Below are positions 8,637 through 16,556 of a stretch of DNA of 50,972 bases, piece by piece. The stretch lies in the NCBI GenBank assembly GCA_029210175.1, contig JARGPL010000036.1:1-50972 (forward strand), in the 5' to 3' direction. This stretch comes from Minwuia sp. (GTDB taxonomy: Bacteria; Pseudomonadota; Alphaproteobacteria; Minwuiales; Minwuiaceae). Under the pieces are notes generated by a model, which was given only the letters and a program-made list of their open reading frames with translations, ran no database searches and was not told where the DNA came from. Numbering within the stretch: position 1 is the first letter of the stretch; each line of letters opens with the position of its first letter. Made by a program: the position numbers and the translations under genes.

Positions 8637-9339
8637 CAGACTTGCCGAAGACGGAATCGACCGTCGGCTCGTCTTCCTTGGACTCTTCCTTCGGCTTGCC
8701 GATGCCCAGCGCAGCAGACGCAATTGCAGCCTCGGCCGAAAGACGACCAGCCGCGCTCGGCGTGCTGTGGGTGACTTCAGGTGCCGGAATCAGATCAGGC
8801 TTCTCGGCGACCATCTTGCGACGACGGTCCGCAGCCTCGGTGACCAGTGCCGCCAGTTCGGTCTGGGTGCAGATACCCAGGCTGACCGGATCGGTCGGCT
8901 TGATGTTGGTCATGTTCCAGTGGGTGCGTTCACGGATCTTGTTGATCGTGTCCTTCGTCGTACCGAGCAGGCGGCGGATCTGGGCGTCGGTCAGTTCCGG
9001 GTGATGACGCAGGATCCAGGCAATCGCTGCCGGGCGATCCTGACGCTTGGACACCGGGGTGTAGCGCGCACCCTTCTTCTGACGCTGGATCGGGATCGCG
9101 GATTCACGGAGTACAAGGTTCGCGTCCGCGTGCTTTTCGCACCGTTCGATCTCGGCGCGGGTCAACTGGCTGTTGGCAACCGGGTCCAGGCCGACGATGT
9201 TCTGATCGACCTCACCATCAGCCATGCCCTGGATGGCCAGCGGATGCAGGCCACAGAACTCGGCGATCTGGCGAAATGAAAGCATCGTGTTGTCGATCAG
9301 CCATACGGCGGTGGCCTTCGGCATCAGAGGTAATGCCAC
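8632..9339 (-). CDS. trcR: Cell-cycle transcriptional regulator TrcR (DUF1013)
   Basis: A 235-residue protein of the alphaproteobacteria-specific DUF1013 family. The opening MALPLMPKATAVWLIDNT and the block FRQIAEFCGLHPLAIQGMAD are near-invariant family features. The central region holds two helix-turn-helix-like segments, including RPAAIAWILRHHPELTDAQI and RRLLGTTKDTINKIRERTHW, and the tail after about 185 is polar and disordered-looking, rich in Lys, Glu, Ser and Pro. The family includes a cell-cycle regulator in Caulobacter that associates with transcription; binding RNA polymerase or DNA is therefore expected. It is monocistronic, with a 10-bp inverted repeat about 100 bases upstream and a convergent neighbour glk. 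Confidence 0.88.
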   Translation of the reverse strand: MALPLMPKATAVWLIDNTMLSFRQIAEFCGLHPLAIQGMADGEVDQNIVGLDPVANSQLTRAEIERCEKHADANLVLRESAIPIQRQKKGARYTPVSKRQDRPAAIAWILRHHPELTDAQIRRLLGTTKDTINKIRERTHWNMTNIKPTDPVSLGICTQTELAALVTEAADRRRKMVAEKPDLIPAPEVTHSTPSAAGRLSAEAAIASAALGIGKPKEESKEDEPTVDSVFGKSD

Positions 9340-9439
9340 TGTTCTCTCCCGTTCAGACTGTCAGGGGTACCGCGCGTGCAACAGGCGAGGGCCGTGCGCA
9401 TATCAGCGGTGTTCAACTTGCATCTCGTCCGATTAAACG

Positions 9440-9473
9440 TTTCCCGCGCAGGATTCAAGTCACGCGCGGGAAA
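9440..9473. promoter_or_regulatory. 10-bp inverted repeat upstream of trcR, GATTC in loop
   Basis: TTTCCCGCGC at 9440-9449 and GCGCGGGAAA at 9464-9473 are exact inverted repeats around a 14-base loop. The loop holds GATTC (9452-9456), a GANTC site of the type methylated by CcrM in alphaproteobacteria. It lies between the end of the quinone oxidoreductase gene (9486) and the start of trcR (9339), both on the minus strand. It could terminate the first gene (no U-tract seen) or regulate the second. Confidence 0.5.
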
Positions 9474-9485
9474 CCTGCGTCGGAG

Positions 9486-10493
9486 TCAGCCGACTTTCAG
9501 CATGATCTTGCCCACATGGGTGCTTGCATCCATCAGCGCATGCGCCTCCGATGCCTTGTCCAGCGGGAACACGCTGTCGATGACCGGCAAGGCCCGACCA
9601 TCGGCCAGCATCGGCAGGACATGGTCTTCCAGCGACTTCGCGATCAACGCCTTGTCGGCGACGGGGCGGGGACGCAGGGTCGAGCCGGACAGGTGCAGGC
9701 GCTTCTGCATCACATGCAGCAGGTTCAGTTCGACCTTCGGCCCCTGCTGCACGGCAATCTGGACCAGACGCCCCTCGACAGTCAGCGACTTGATGTTGCG
9801 CGCGAAATAATCGGCACCGCCGACCATGTCGATGACCAGGTTCACGCCCTTGCCATCCGTGGCCTCCGCGATCACTTCCGCGAAGTCCTCCTCGCGGTAG
9901 TTGATGGCACGTTCCGCCCCAAGCTTCTCGCAGGCGGCGCACTTGTCGGCAGATCCGGCCGTGACGAACACACGCGCGCCAAAGGCCTTGGCCAGCTGGA
10001 TCGCCGTGGTGCCGATTCCGCTCGACCCACCATGGATCAGAACGCTCTCGCCACCCTGCAACCGTCCGCGATCGAACATGTTGGTCCAGACAGTGAAATA
10101 GGTCTCGGGCACGGCTGCGGCGTGAACCATTTCCAGCGATGCAGGCACTGCCAGGCACTGCCCCTCCGGCGCGACACAATATTCGGCGTAGCCGCCACCC
10201 GCGACCAGCGCCATCACCCGGTCGCCCAGGGCGAACTGATGCACCCCGGCGCCCTTGGCCACGACGGTGCCGGCAACTTCAAGACCCGGATAGTCCGGCG
10301 CACCCGGCGGCGGCGGATAGCCACCGGTGCGCTGCATGACGTCGGGTCGATTGACCCCCGCGTAAGCAACCTTGATCAGGACCTCGTCATGCCCGGCGGT
10401 CGGCACTGGCCGCCTGGTGGGCTTCAGGACCTCCGGACCGCCAAATCCATCAAGTCCGATGACCGTCATCTCTGTCGGCAGTGAAGCACTCAT
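9486..10493 (-). CDS. NAD(P)H-quinone oxidoreductase, MDR family (PIG3-like)
   Basis: A 335-residue zinc-independent medium-chain dehydrogenase/reductase. The N-terminal GroES-like part contains AYAGVNRPDVMQRTGGYPPP and PGLEVAGTVVAKGAG. The Rossmann fold carries GGSSGIGTTAIQLAKAFGA with its nucleotide-binding glycines, and LVIDMVGGADYFARN follows. The GVNRPDVMQRTG pattern and the length match the PIG3 (p53-inducible gene 3) quinone oxidoreductase group, which reduces quinones with NADPH. I chose the ATG at 10493 (start MSASLP), preceded by GGGGACAGGA, over an extended start at 10562 that would reach into the divergent promoter of the DUF1192 gene. Substrate is unknown. Confidence 0.87.
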   Translation of the reverse strand: MSASLPTEMTVIGLDGFGGPEVLKPTRRPVPTAGHDEVLIKVAYAGVNRPDVMQRTGGYPPPPGAPDYPGLEVAGTVVAKGAGVHQFALGDRVMALVAGGGYAEYCVAPEGQCLAVPASLEMVHAAAVPETYFTVWTNMFDRGRLQGGESVLIHGGSSGIGTTAIQLAKAFGARVFVTAGSADKCAACEKLGAERAINYREEDFAEVIAEATDGKGVNLVIDMVGGADYFARNIKSLTVEGRLVQIAVQQGPKVELNLLHVMQKRLHLSGSTLRPRPVADKALIAKSLEDHVLPMLADGRALPVIDSVFPLDKASEAHALMDASTHVGKIMLKVG

Positions 10494-10618
10494 GTCCTGT
10501 CCCCCCTCGAAGGTCCGAAACGTCGCCGCAGCATCTGCCGCGCGGTGTTCCGGATTGTGCATCTGATCTATGCTGTCAGTCCCGATCAGACAAGGCAGCA
10601 GTGGGACAGGGGATTGCG

Positions 10619-10798
10619 ATGGACGACGAAGAACGGGCGAGAGAGAAATACTTCCAGGCGCGTGATCTTGATGATGTTTCCATCGACGAGCTTGAGGAAC
10701 GCATCTCCGAACTGGAGGCGGAAATCGCCACGTTGCGCGCCGCCATCGAGAGCAAGCGCGGCGTCCGAAGCGCCGCTGACGCGCTTTTCAGCCGATGA
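10619..10798 (+). CDS. DUF1192 small protein
   Basis: A 59-residue acidic protein of the alphaproteobacterial DUF1192 family. The start is the ATG at 10619 (MDDEERAREKYF); upstream readings of the frame cross the divergent promoter region. It contains the family core DDVSIDELEERISELEAEI, a short amphipathic coiled-coil helix, then LRAAIESKRGVRSAADALF. Function is not known; the coiled coil suggests a binding partner role. It is divergent from the quinone oxidoreductase gene, with 125 bases between starts. Confidence 0.85.
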   Translation: MDDEERAREKYFQARDLDDVSIDELEERISELEAEIATLRAAIESKRGVRSAADALFSR

Positions 10799-11025
10799 CC
10801 GGGCGGCCTGCATGATTTACCGTCCGCCGTTAGGGCCTGGTTAAGACTTGCACGCTAGATTGATCATTCTGAGATGAAGCACGGCTTCTCTCGAACTCCC
10901 TGTCGAACTCAGGCCGCTCCTGCGATCCCCTCCCCGGGGGCGGCCTACTTCGCCTGTGCTGATGCGGCATGGTATTCATGCTGCAGTGCAGCGTCATTTT
11001 TGTGAAATCTGCCTGATGCAGTTCC
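10799..11025. other. Structured intergenic region before the metY leader
   Basis: No coding region is convincing here. Three inverted repeats stand out: AGGCCGC at 10911-10917 with GCGGCCT at 10940-10946; GCGGCATG with CATGCTGC at 10964-10984 (5-base loop, one G-U pair); and the 13-base palindrome GCTGCAGTGCAGC at 10980-10992, which competes with the second. An untranslated RNA or a regulatory site is possible; I recognise no known family. Confidence 0.35.
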
Positions 11026-11054
11026 TTGACTCCTTGCGGCAATATTGGCCTAAT
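11026..11054 (+). promoter_or_regulatory. Candidate sigma-70 promoter for the metY leader
   Basis: TTGACT at 11026-11031 is followed after exactly 17 bases by CCTAAT at 11049-11054. The -35 matches five of six consensus bases, the -10 four of six and lacks the important A at position 2. A start near 11061 would give a leader of about 170 bases before metY containing the terminator at 11141-11172. Confidence 0.4.
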
Positions 11055-11140
11055 CCGCTCGCGGAGCCGAGTTAACAGGGACAGGCGCGTAACAACGGAG
11101 CGGCCAACGCTTCGAGGGAGACGACTCGTACTAATTCGGG

Positions 11141-11172
11141 AAAACCGCGACCGGAAACGGGCGCGGTTTTTT
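11141..11172 (+). terminator. Intrinsic terminator in the metY leader (attenuator candidate)
   Basis: AAAACCGCG (11141-11149) pairs with CGCGGTTTT (11162-11170). Inside it CCG-GAAA-CGG (11151-11160) closes the hairpin, giving a near-continuous stem with one A-G mismatch and a GAAA tetraloop. The 3' arm runs into TTTTTT-C-TTT. This is the strongest terminator in the window. It lies 60 bases before the metY start and behind a possible promoter, so it either attenuates metY or ends a small RNA. Small hairpins CCGC-TC-GCGG (11055-11064) and CGAG/CTCG (11113-11128) precede it. I could not match it to any known SAM riboswitch class. Confidence 0.8.
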
Positions 11173-11231
11173 CTTTGCGCGCTTCAGCGAATGCCGGAAC
11201 ACTGATTCCCGACCGGAGGAGGAGAGCTGCC

Positions 11232-12542
11232 GTGAAACCCAAATATCCGAAGTTCGACACGCTGGGCCTGCATGCGGGCCAGCACCCCGACCCCGTGACG
11301 GGCGCGCGCGCCGTACCCATCCACATGACCACGTCCTACGTGTTTCAGGACACGGACCACGCGGCAGCGCTGTTCAACATGGAAACGCCGGGTCACATCT
11401 ATTCCCGCATTTCCAATCCGACAGTCGCCGTGCTGGAAGAACGCCTCGCCGCGCTGGAAGGCGGCGTCGGGGCCGTCTGCACCGCATCAGGCCAGGCTGC
11501 ACTGCATGTCGCGATCACCACACTGATGGGCCAGGGCGGACATATCGTCAGTTCCGCGTCCGTCTATGGCGGCAGCCACAACATGTTCCACCACACCCTG
11601 CCGCGGTTTGGCATCACCACGACATTCGTTGATCCGCGCGACACGGAAGGTTTCGCAAAGGCGATCACGCCGGATACGCGCCTGGTCTTCGGTGAGACGC
11701 TGGGCAACCCCAGCCTGGAGATCATGGACATGCCGGCGGTGGCGCAGATCGCCCACGACAACGGCATCCCGCTGATGATCGACAATACATTTGCCACGCC
11801 GTACCTGTTCCGTCCGTTCGAACACGGGGCCGATATCGTGATGCATTCGGCCACGAAGTTCCTTGGCGGTCATGGCGTTGCCATCGGCGGCGCGCTGATC
11901 GACAGCGGCAACTTCGACTGGGATGCGTCCGGCAAGTTCCCGACACTGACCGAACCCTATGCGGGTTATCACGGCCTGAACTTCTGGGAAGAATACGGCC
12001 CCGCAGCCTTCGTCATGCGTGCGCGAGGTGAAGGCGTCCGGGACTTCGGGGCCTGCCTCAGCCCGCAGAATGCGTTCTACCTGCTGCAAGGTGTCGAGAC
12101 ACTGCACGTCCGGATGCCGCGCCACGTGGAGAACGCCCAGAAGGTCGCGGCGTTCCTGGAAACCAATGATGCGGTGAGCTGGGTTTCCTACCCCGACCTG
12201 CCCAGCCATCCGGACCACGCACGGGCGAAGCACCTGCTGCCCAGGGGGTCCGGCGCAGTCTTCAGCTTTGGCGTGAATGGTGGCAGGGAAGCCGGGCGGG
12301 CCTTCATCGAGGCACTGAACGTCTTCTCCCACCTGGCGAATGTCGGTGATGCCAAGTCGCTGGTCATCCACCCCGCCTCCACCACGCACCAGCAGATGGA
12401 TGCCGCTGCGCTGAAAGCCGCTGGCATCGGGGAAGACATGATCAGGCTGTCTGTCGGCATGGAAGATGCCGACGACCTGATCGATGACCTGAAACAGGCC
12501 CTGCGTGCAGCCCAGCGCGCTGTGCCGATGGCGGCGGAGTAA
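11232..12542 (+). CDS. metY: O-acetylhomoserine aminocarboxypropyltransferase (sulfhydrylase)
   Basis: A 436-residue PLP enzyme of the Cys/Met metabolism family that makes homocysteine from O-acetylhomoserine and sulfide. The GTG at 11232 is chosen as start because GGAGGAGGAGAG lies just upstream and the protein then opens PKFDTLGLHAGQHPDPVTGA, the family N-terminus. The PLP lysine is Lys209 in HSATKFLGGHG, and Asp184 in LMIDNTFATP contacts the pyridine nitrogen. YSRISNPT (57-64) and ASGQAALH are further family motifs. Length about 430 and the LNFWEEYGP insertion match MetY rather than MetB/MetZ (about 390). It sits behind a terminator-bearing leader, which suggests control by methionine or a derivative. 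Confidence 0.94.
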   Translation: MKPKYPKFDTLGLHAGQHPDPVTGARAVPIHMTTSYVFQDTDHAAALFNMETPGHIYSRISNPTVAVLEERLAALEGGVGAVCTASGQAALHVAITTLMGQGGHIVSSASVYGGSHNMFHHTLPRFGITTTFVDPRDTEGFAKAITPDTRLVFGETLGNPSLEIMDMPAVAQIAHDNGIPLMIDNTFATPYLFRPFEHGADIVMHSATKFLGGHGVAIGGALIDSGNFDWDASGKFPTLTEPYAGYHGLNFWEEYGPAAFVMRARGEGVRDFGACLSPQNAFYLLQGVETLHVRMPRHVENAQKVAAFLETNDAVSWVSYPDLPSHPDHARAKHLLPRGSGAVFSFGVNGGREAGRAFIEALNVFSHLANVGDAKSLVIHPASTTHQQMDAAALKAAGIGEDMIRLSVGMEDADDLIDDLKQALRAAQRAVPMAAE

Positions 12543-12548
12543 GCAATC

Positions 12549-13343
12549 ATGCAGTTCGAAGTCGACGGCCAGACCGTCTATGCCCACACGGGGGGCAAGA
12601 AATTCGACCCGCAGGGCAATGTGGTCGTGATGGTCCATGGCGCCGCGATGAGCCACCTCGCCTGGTCCCTGCAGACGCGCTATCTGGCGCACCATGGCAT
12701 GAGCGTGCTGTCACTGGACCTGCCCGGTTGCGGCAAGTCGGGCGGCGATCTGCCCGATTCCATACCTGCCGCTGCCGAATGGCTGGTGCGCGTACTGGAT
12801 ACGCTCGGCATCGCCAGAGCTGCGCTGGTCGGGCACTCCATGGGTGCCCTGATCGCGCTGCAGGTTGCCGGTACGCAGCCGGACCGGATCAGCCGACTGG
12901 TGCTGATGGGGGTTGGCTATCCAATGGCCGTGAATGACGCGTTCCTGAATGCGGCGGACGAGAACCTGCCGCTGGCCATCGGCCTGATGAATGACTGGGC
13001 ACATGGCCGCCGCGCGCACATCGGCGGCTATCAGGTGCCTGGCCTGTGGATGGTGGGCGCCGACACCCGCGTCGTGCAACAGGCCGCAGCCGGCGTCATG
13101 CATCGCCATCTCGCCATCTGCAATGCCTATGACGGTGGGGAGGCCGCAGCAGCAGCCGTGACCTGCCCGACGCATCTGATCCTGGGCGCAAATGACAACA
13201 TGACCCCCGCCAAGGTCGGCCAGAAGCTGGCCCGGATGGTCAAGGGTGCGGAGACAACCGTCATTCCCGAGTGCGGACACATGATGATGTCGGAGCAACC
13301 GACAGCGGTCATGCGGGCGCTGAAGCCAGCGCTGGGCATCTGA
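12549..13343 (+). CDS. Alpha/beta hydrolase
   Basis: A 264-residue alpha/beta-hydrolase-fold protein, 6 bases after metY and probably co-transcribed. MVHGAAMSHLAW (about 28-39) is the oxyanion-hole HG loop, GHSMGA (about 97-102) holds the nucleophile serine, ILGANDNMTP holds the likely acid Asp, and ECGHMMMSEQP the catalytic His. The triad is complete. No signal peptide, so cytoplasmic. The substrate is not visible from sequence; esterases and C-C hydrolases share this layout. Its position after metY does not prove a methionine role. Confidence 0.85.
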   Translation: MQFEVDGQTVYAHTGGKKFDPQGNVVVMVHGAAMSHLAWSLQTRYLAHHGMSVLSLDLPGCGKSGGDLPDSIPAAAEWLVRVLDTLGIARAALVGHSMGALIALQVAGTQPDRISRLVLMGVGYPMAVNDAFLNAADENLPLAIGLMNDWAHGRRAHIGGYQVPGLWMVGADTRVVQQAAAGVMHRHLAICNAYDGGEAAAAAVTCPTHLILGANDNMTPAKVGQKLARMVKGAETTVIPECGHMMMSEQPTAVMRALKPALGI

Positions 13344-13368
13344 CAGGCGAGATGCGGCACCACATGGC

Positions 13369-14628
13369 ATGAGCGACCCGACACCCACGGCAAGATCAGG
13401 GGGCACGTCCCCCTGGGATGCGGTCGGCGTGCTGCTGTTCTGCTTCATCCTCGGCATGGTGGCGCGTGGCATGTTCGACAGCTTTGTCGTCATGCTGCGA
13501 CCGCTTGACGACAGTCATGACTGGGACCGCGACAAGCTGACCGCAATCTATGCGATCGCCATGGTCTGCTGGGGTGCCGGCGCGCCCCTTGCCGGTCTGA
13601 TCTTTGACCGTTTCGGGCCCCGCGCTGTCTATCTGAGCGGCCTGTCACTCATGGTCAGCGGCATGCTTCTCGCCAGCATGGACTACGGATTGTGGAGCTT
13701 CTACCTGGGGCACGGCATCGCTGTCGGCACCGCCGGGGCCATGCTGGGCAATGTCACGCATGCGGCACTTGTCAGCCGCTGGTTCGACAAGCGACGCGCG
13801 GCAGCGCTGGGCCTGGTTCACTCGTCCATGGGTATCGGGGTGCTCGCATTCTCTCCCATTTCCCAGATCCTGATCGATGAACTGGGCTGGCAGTCCGCCT
13901 ATCGCTGGCTGGCCGTAATCGGTCTCTGCATTGTCCTGCCGGTCGTGTTGTTCGCGCCATGGAAACGGTTTCTCAGGGGCGATCCAGCCATCATGGAGCG
14001 GTCTTCGCCAAATGGGACGAAGGCACAAGGCAAGGTACAGATCACATCCCTGAAGGGTGCCATGGGGACCTGGTACTTCTGGGCGCTCGGCTGGATCTAT
14101 GCCACCACGGGTGCCGGAATCTACGTCGCCATCACGCAGCAGGTCGATTATTTCCAGACGGTGGGAATCCCGGCGCTTGATGCCGCCAGCCTTTATGGAA
14201 TCACTGGTGCACTGGCGCCGGTCGGCATGATCGGGTTCGGCTTCCTCGGCGACCGCTTCGGCATCCTGCCTGCCGCAACCCTGTCCTATGCGCTGACCCT
14301 GACGGCCTATGCTGGGTTCCTTTCACTCGCGGTCGATGTCAACATTGCCGTGCTGTACGGAGCCATCATCTGTCTGGGTCTGTCGATGGGCAGCCGTGGT
14401 CCGATGATTTCATCCATCGCATCGCGCCTGTTTCAGGGACCGGCGTTCGGGCGAATCTATGGCTTCATGCTGGCGGCGGGTGGTACAGGTGGCGGATTGG
14501 GCGCGTGGATCGGCGGATTCATTCAGGAGGCATCCAATGGCTACGCTGCACTGTATTATGTTGGAGTGGCAGTCCTGATCGTCAGTGGCGTGCCATTCAT
14601 CTTTCTTGCGCGATTGGTCGCGCGTTAA
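13369..14628 (+). CDS. MFS transporter
   Basis: A 419-residue major facilitator with about 12 predicted membrane helices. After a short polar N-terminus (about 1-16), helix 1 is AVGVLLFCFILGMVARGMF. The loop 2-3 signature appears as GLIFDRFGPRAVYLSG (about 66-81) and is repeated in the second half as GFLGDRFGILPAA. The layout resembles monocarboxylate/oxalate-formate type carriers (MCT-OFA), an inference from overall pattern only. It lies 25 bases after the hydrolase gene and 41 before the acyl-CoA dehydrogenase, so it may move an organic acid that these enzymes handle. Confidence 0.88.
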   Translation: MSDPTPTARSGGTSPWDAVGVLLFCFILGMVARGMFDSFVVMLRPLDDSHDWDRDKLTAIYAIAMVCWGAGAPLAGLIFDRFGPRAVYLSGLSLMVSGMLLASMDYGLWSFYLGHGIAVGTAGAMLGNVTHAALVSRWFDKRRAAALGLVHSSMGIGVLAFSPISQILIDELGWQSAYRWLAVIGLCIVLPVVLFAPWKRFLRGDPAIMERSSPNGTKAQGKVQITSLKGAMGTWYFWALGWIYATTGAGIYVAITQQVDYFQTVGIPALDAASLYGITGALAPVGMIGFGFLGDRFGILPAATLSYALTLTAYAGFLSLAVDVNIAVLYGAIICLGLSMGSRGPMISSIASRLFQGPAFGRIYGFMLAAGGTGGGLGAWIGGFIQEASNGYAALYYVGVAVLIVSGVPFIFLARLVAR

Positions 14629-14669
14629 GCTACACAGGTTCGATCACGTAGCATTCTTGGGAGGACATC

Positions 14670-15836
14670 ATGGATTTCAGAATGACCGAAGAGCAGGAAG
14701 CAATCCGCGATGCGGTGCAAAAGATCTGCGAACCCTTCGACGATTCCTATTGGCTGGATCGCGATGAAACCGGCATCTTTCCGCATGACTTCCACCAGGC
14801 CATGGCCAAGGGCGGCTGGCTCGGCATAACGATGCCGGAGGAATATGGCGGATCCGGTCTGGGCGTGAAGGAAGCCGCGATCATGATGCACACGATCGCC
14901 AAGTCCCCCGGCGCACAGAGCGGCGCATCCGCGGTGCACATCAATATCTTCGGGCCACATCCGATCGTCGTCATGGGCACGGACGAACAGAAGCGCCGTC
15001 ACCTGCCCCCCCTCATCCGGGGTGAGCAGATCACCTGCTTCGGCGTGACGGAACCGGACGCCGGCCTCGACACCACCAGCATCACGACAAAGGCGGAGCG
15101 GACGAAGAACGGCTACGTCGTTCACGGACGCAAGATGTGGACGTCGACCGCGCAGGAAGCCCACAAGATCCTGCTGCTGGCCCGCACGACGCCAAAGGAA
15201 GATTGCAAGAAATCCACCGACGGCATCAGCCTGTTCTACACGGACTTCAACCGCGACCACATCGAAGCCCGCGTGATACCGAAGATGGGCCGCAAGTCGG
15301 TCGAATCCAACGCGGTATTCATCGACGGCCTGCCGATTCCGAAGGAAGACCTGATCGGTGAAGAGGGCAAGGGGTTCTATTACCTGCTGCACAGCCTCAA
15401 CCCGGAACGCATCCTCGTGGGTATCGAAGGCATCGGCATCGGTCAGAACGCGCTGCAACGGGCCGTTGACTATGCCAACGACCGGGTCGTCTTTGGTCGC
15501 CCGATCGGCATGAACCAGTCCATCCAGCACCCGCTGGCCGTCAACTGGGCAGAGCTGGAAGCCGCGCAGATGATGTGCATGAAGGCCGCCGATCTCTACG
15601 ATCGCGGCCTGCCCTGCGGGGCGGAAGCCAATGCAGCCAAGTACCTGGGTGCGGAGGCCGGCTTCAAGGCCGCAACACAGGCCGTGCTGACCCACGGCGG
15701 CATGGGCTACGCCAAGGAATATCACGTGGAACGACTGATGCGCGAAGTCATGATCTCCCGCATTGCGCCGGTATCCATGCAGATGATCCTGAACTACATC
15801 GCGGAACGGAAGCTTGGTCTGCCCCGCAGCTACTGA
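14670..15836 (+). CDS. Acyl-CoA dehydrogenase
   Basis: A 388-residue flavoprotein that would oxidise an acyl-CoA to the 2-enoyl-CoA and pass electrons to ETF. A good GGAGG lies 7 bases before the ATG. ITCFGVTEPDAGLDTTSIT (about 119-137) is the FAD/substrate motif, and the C-terminal helical domain ends GGMGYAKEYHVERLMREVM. The usual catalytic glutamate near residue 370 seems absent: the segment reads SRIAPVSMQM. A glutamate in LNPERILVG (about 244-252) matches the place used by isovaleryl-CoA and long-chain dehydrogenases, so it is the probable base. Substrate chain type is not known. Confidence 0.92.
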   Translation: MDFRMTEEQEAIRDAVQKICEPFDDSYWLDRDETGIFPHDFHQAMAKGGWLGITMPEEYGGSGLGVKEAAIMMHTIAKSPGAQSGASAVHINIFGPHPIVVMGTDEQKRRHLPPLIRGEQITCFGVTEPDAGLDTTSITTKAERTKNGYVVHGRKMWTSTAQEAHKILLLARTTPKEDCKKSTDGISLFYTDFNRDHIEARVIPKMGRKSVESNAVFIDGLPIPKEDLIGEEGKGFYYLLHSLNPERILVGIEGIGIGQNALQRAVDYANDRVVFGRPIGMNQSIQHPLAVNWAELEAAQMMCMKAADLYDRGLPCGAEANAAKYLGAEAGFKAATQAVLTHGGMGYAKEYHVERLMREVMISRIAPVSMQMILNYIAERKLGLPRSY

Positions 15837-15875
15837 CGTTCGTACCGGGCCACGATCAGGAAGCTGGCAGCCGCC

Positions 15876-16529
15876 ATGTACTCCGACCTGTTCATCGTCG
15901 TGACGCAGATTTTCGCAGCGCCCCAGTGGTTCGTGCCACTGGTGGTGCTGGCCTATCTGCTGGGGTCGGTGCCGTTCGGCCTGGTCCTGACCCGGCTGGC
16001 GGGACTGGGCGATGTGCGCAAGATCGGGTCAGGCAACATCGGCACGACCAATGTCCTGCGCACGGGGCGGAAGGATCTGGCGGCGGCCACCCTGATCCTC
16101 GATGCGGGCAAAGGCGCTGCGGCTGTGCTGCTGGCGGATCATTTCCTGGGTATCAACGGTGCGATCCTGGCGGCCATCGCGGCATTCCTGGGGCACCTGT
16201 TCCCGATCTTCCTTGGCTTTCGCGGTGGCAAGGGCGTGGCGACGTTCCTTGGCATCGCGCTGGCGCTGGATCCGCTGGTGGGCGCTGCGTCGTGCGCAAC
16301 CTGGCTGCTGACGGCCGTCATCTTCCGCTATTCATCGCTCGCGGCGCTGGCAGCGGCGGCGCTGACACCGATCTATGTATTCTACCTGATCGATCACCTG
16401 CGCATGGAACTGGTGATCGTGCTGGCCGCATTCATCTACATCAAGCACAGAGAGAACATCCAGCGCCTGATACAGGGCGAGGAACCGAAGATCGGTCAGA
16501 AGAAAAAAGCTGGTGAGGCTTCGGAATAG
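15876..16529 (+). CDS. plsY: Acyl-phosphate glycerol-3-phosphate 1-acyltransferase
   Basis: A 217-residue inner-membrane enzyme that acylates glycerol 3-phosphate with acyl-phosphate, the first step of phospholipid synthesis. The three cytoplasmic PlsY loops are visible: [14 protein letters not shown] (about 29-42), [13 protein letters not shown] (about 50-62) and [18 protein letters not shown] (about 106-123). Five membrane helices are expected and the hydrophobic segments agree. Length is slightly above the usual 200, from a Lys-rich tail. It is the last gene of the plus-strand run starting at 10619. Confidence 0.96.
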   Translation: MYSDLFIVVTQIFAAPQWFVPLVVLAYLLGSVPFGLVLTRLAGLGDVRKIGSGNIGTTNVLRTGRKDLAAATLILDAGKGAAAVLLADHFLGINGAILAAIAAFLGHLFPIFLGFRGGKGVATFLGIALALDPLVGAASCATWLLTAVIFRYSSLAALAAAALTPIYVFYLIDHLRMELVIVLAAFIYIKHRENIQRLIQGEEPKIGQKKKAGEASE

Positions 16530-16556
16530 CGGATTGCGCCAGATGGTCAGTTCAGG

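Noticed and set aside
9276-10484. A 402-codon plus-strand frame opposite the quinone oxidoreductase
   Set aside because: It has no recognisable motif, while the minus-strand gene has complete MDR motifs.
10830-11042. A 70-codon minus-strand frame in the metY leader region
   Set aside because: No ribosome binding site or family match and it covers hairpins and a promoter on the other strand.
11055-11231. Known SAM-II, SAM-I or SAH riboswitch before metY
   Set aside because: The conserved core bases of those classes could not be matched, so I report only an unclassified leader.
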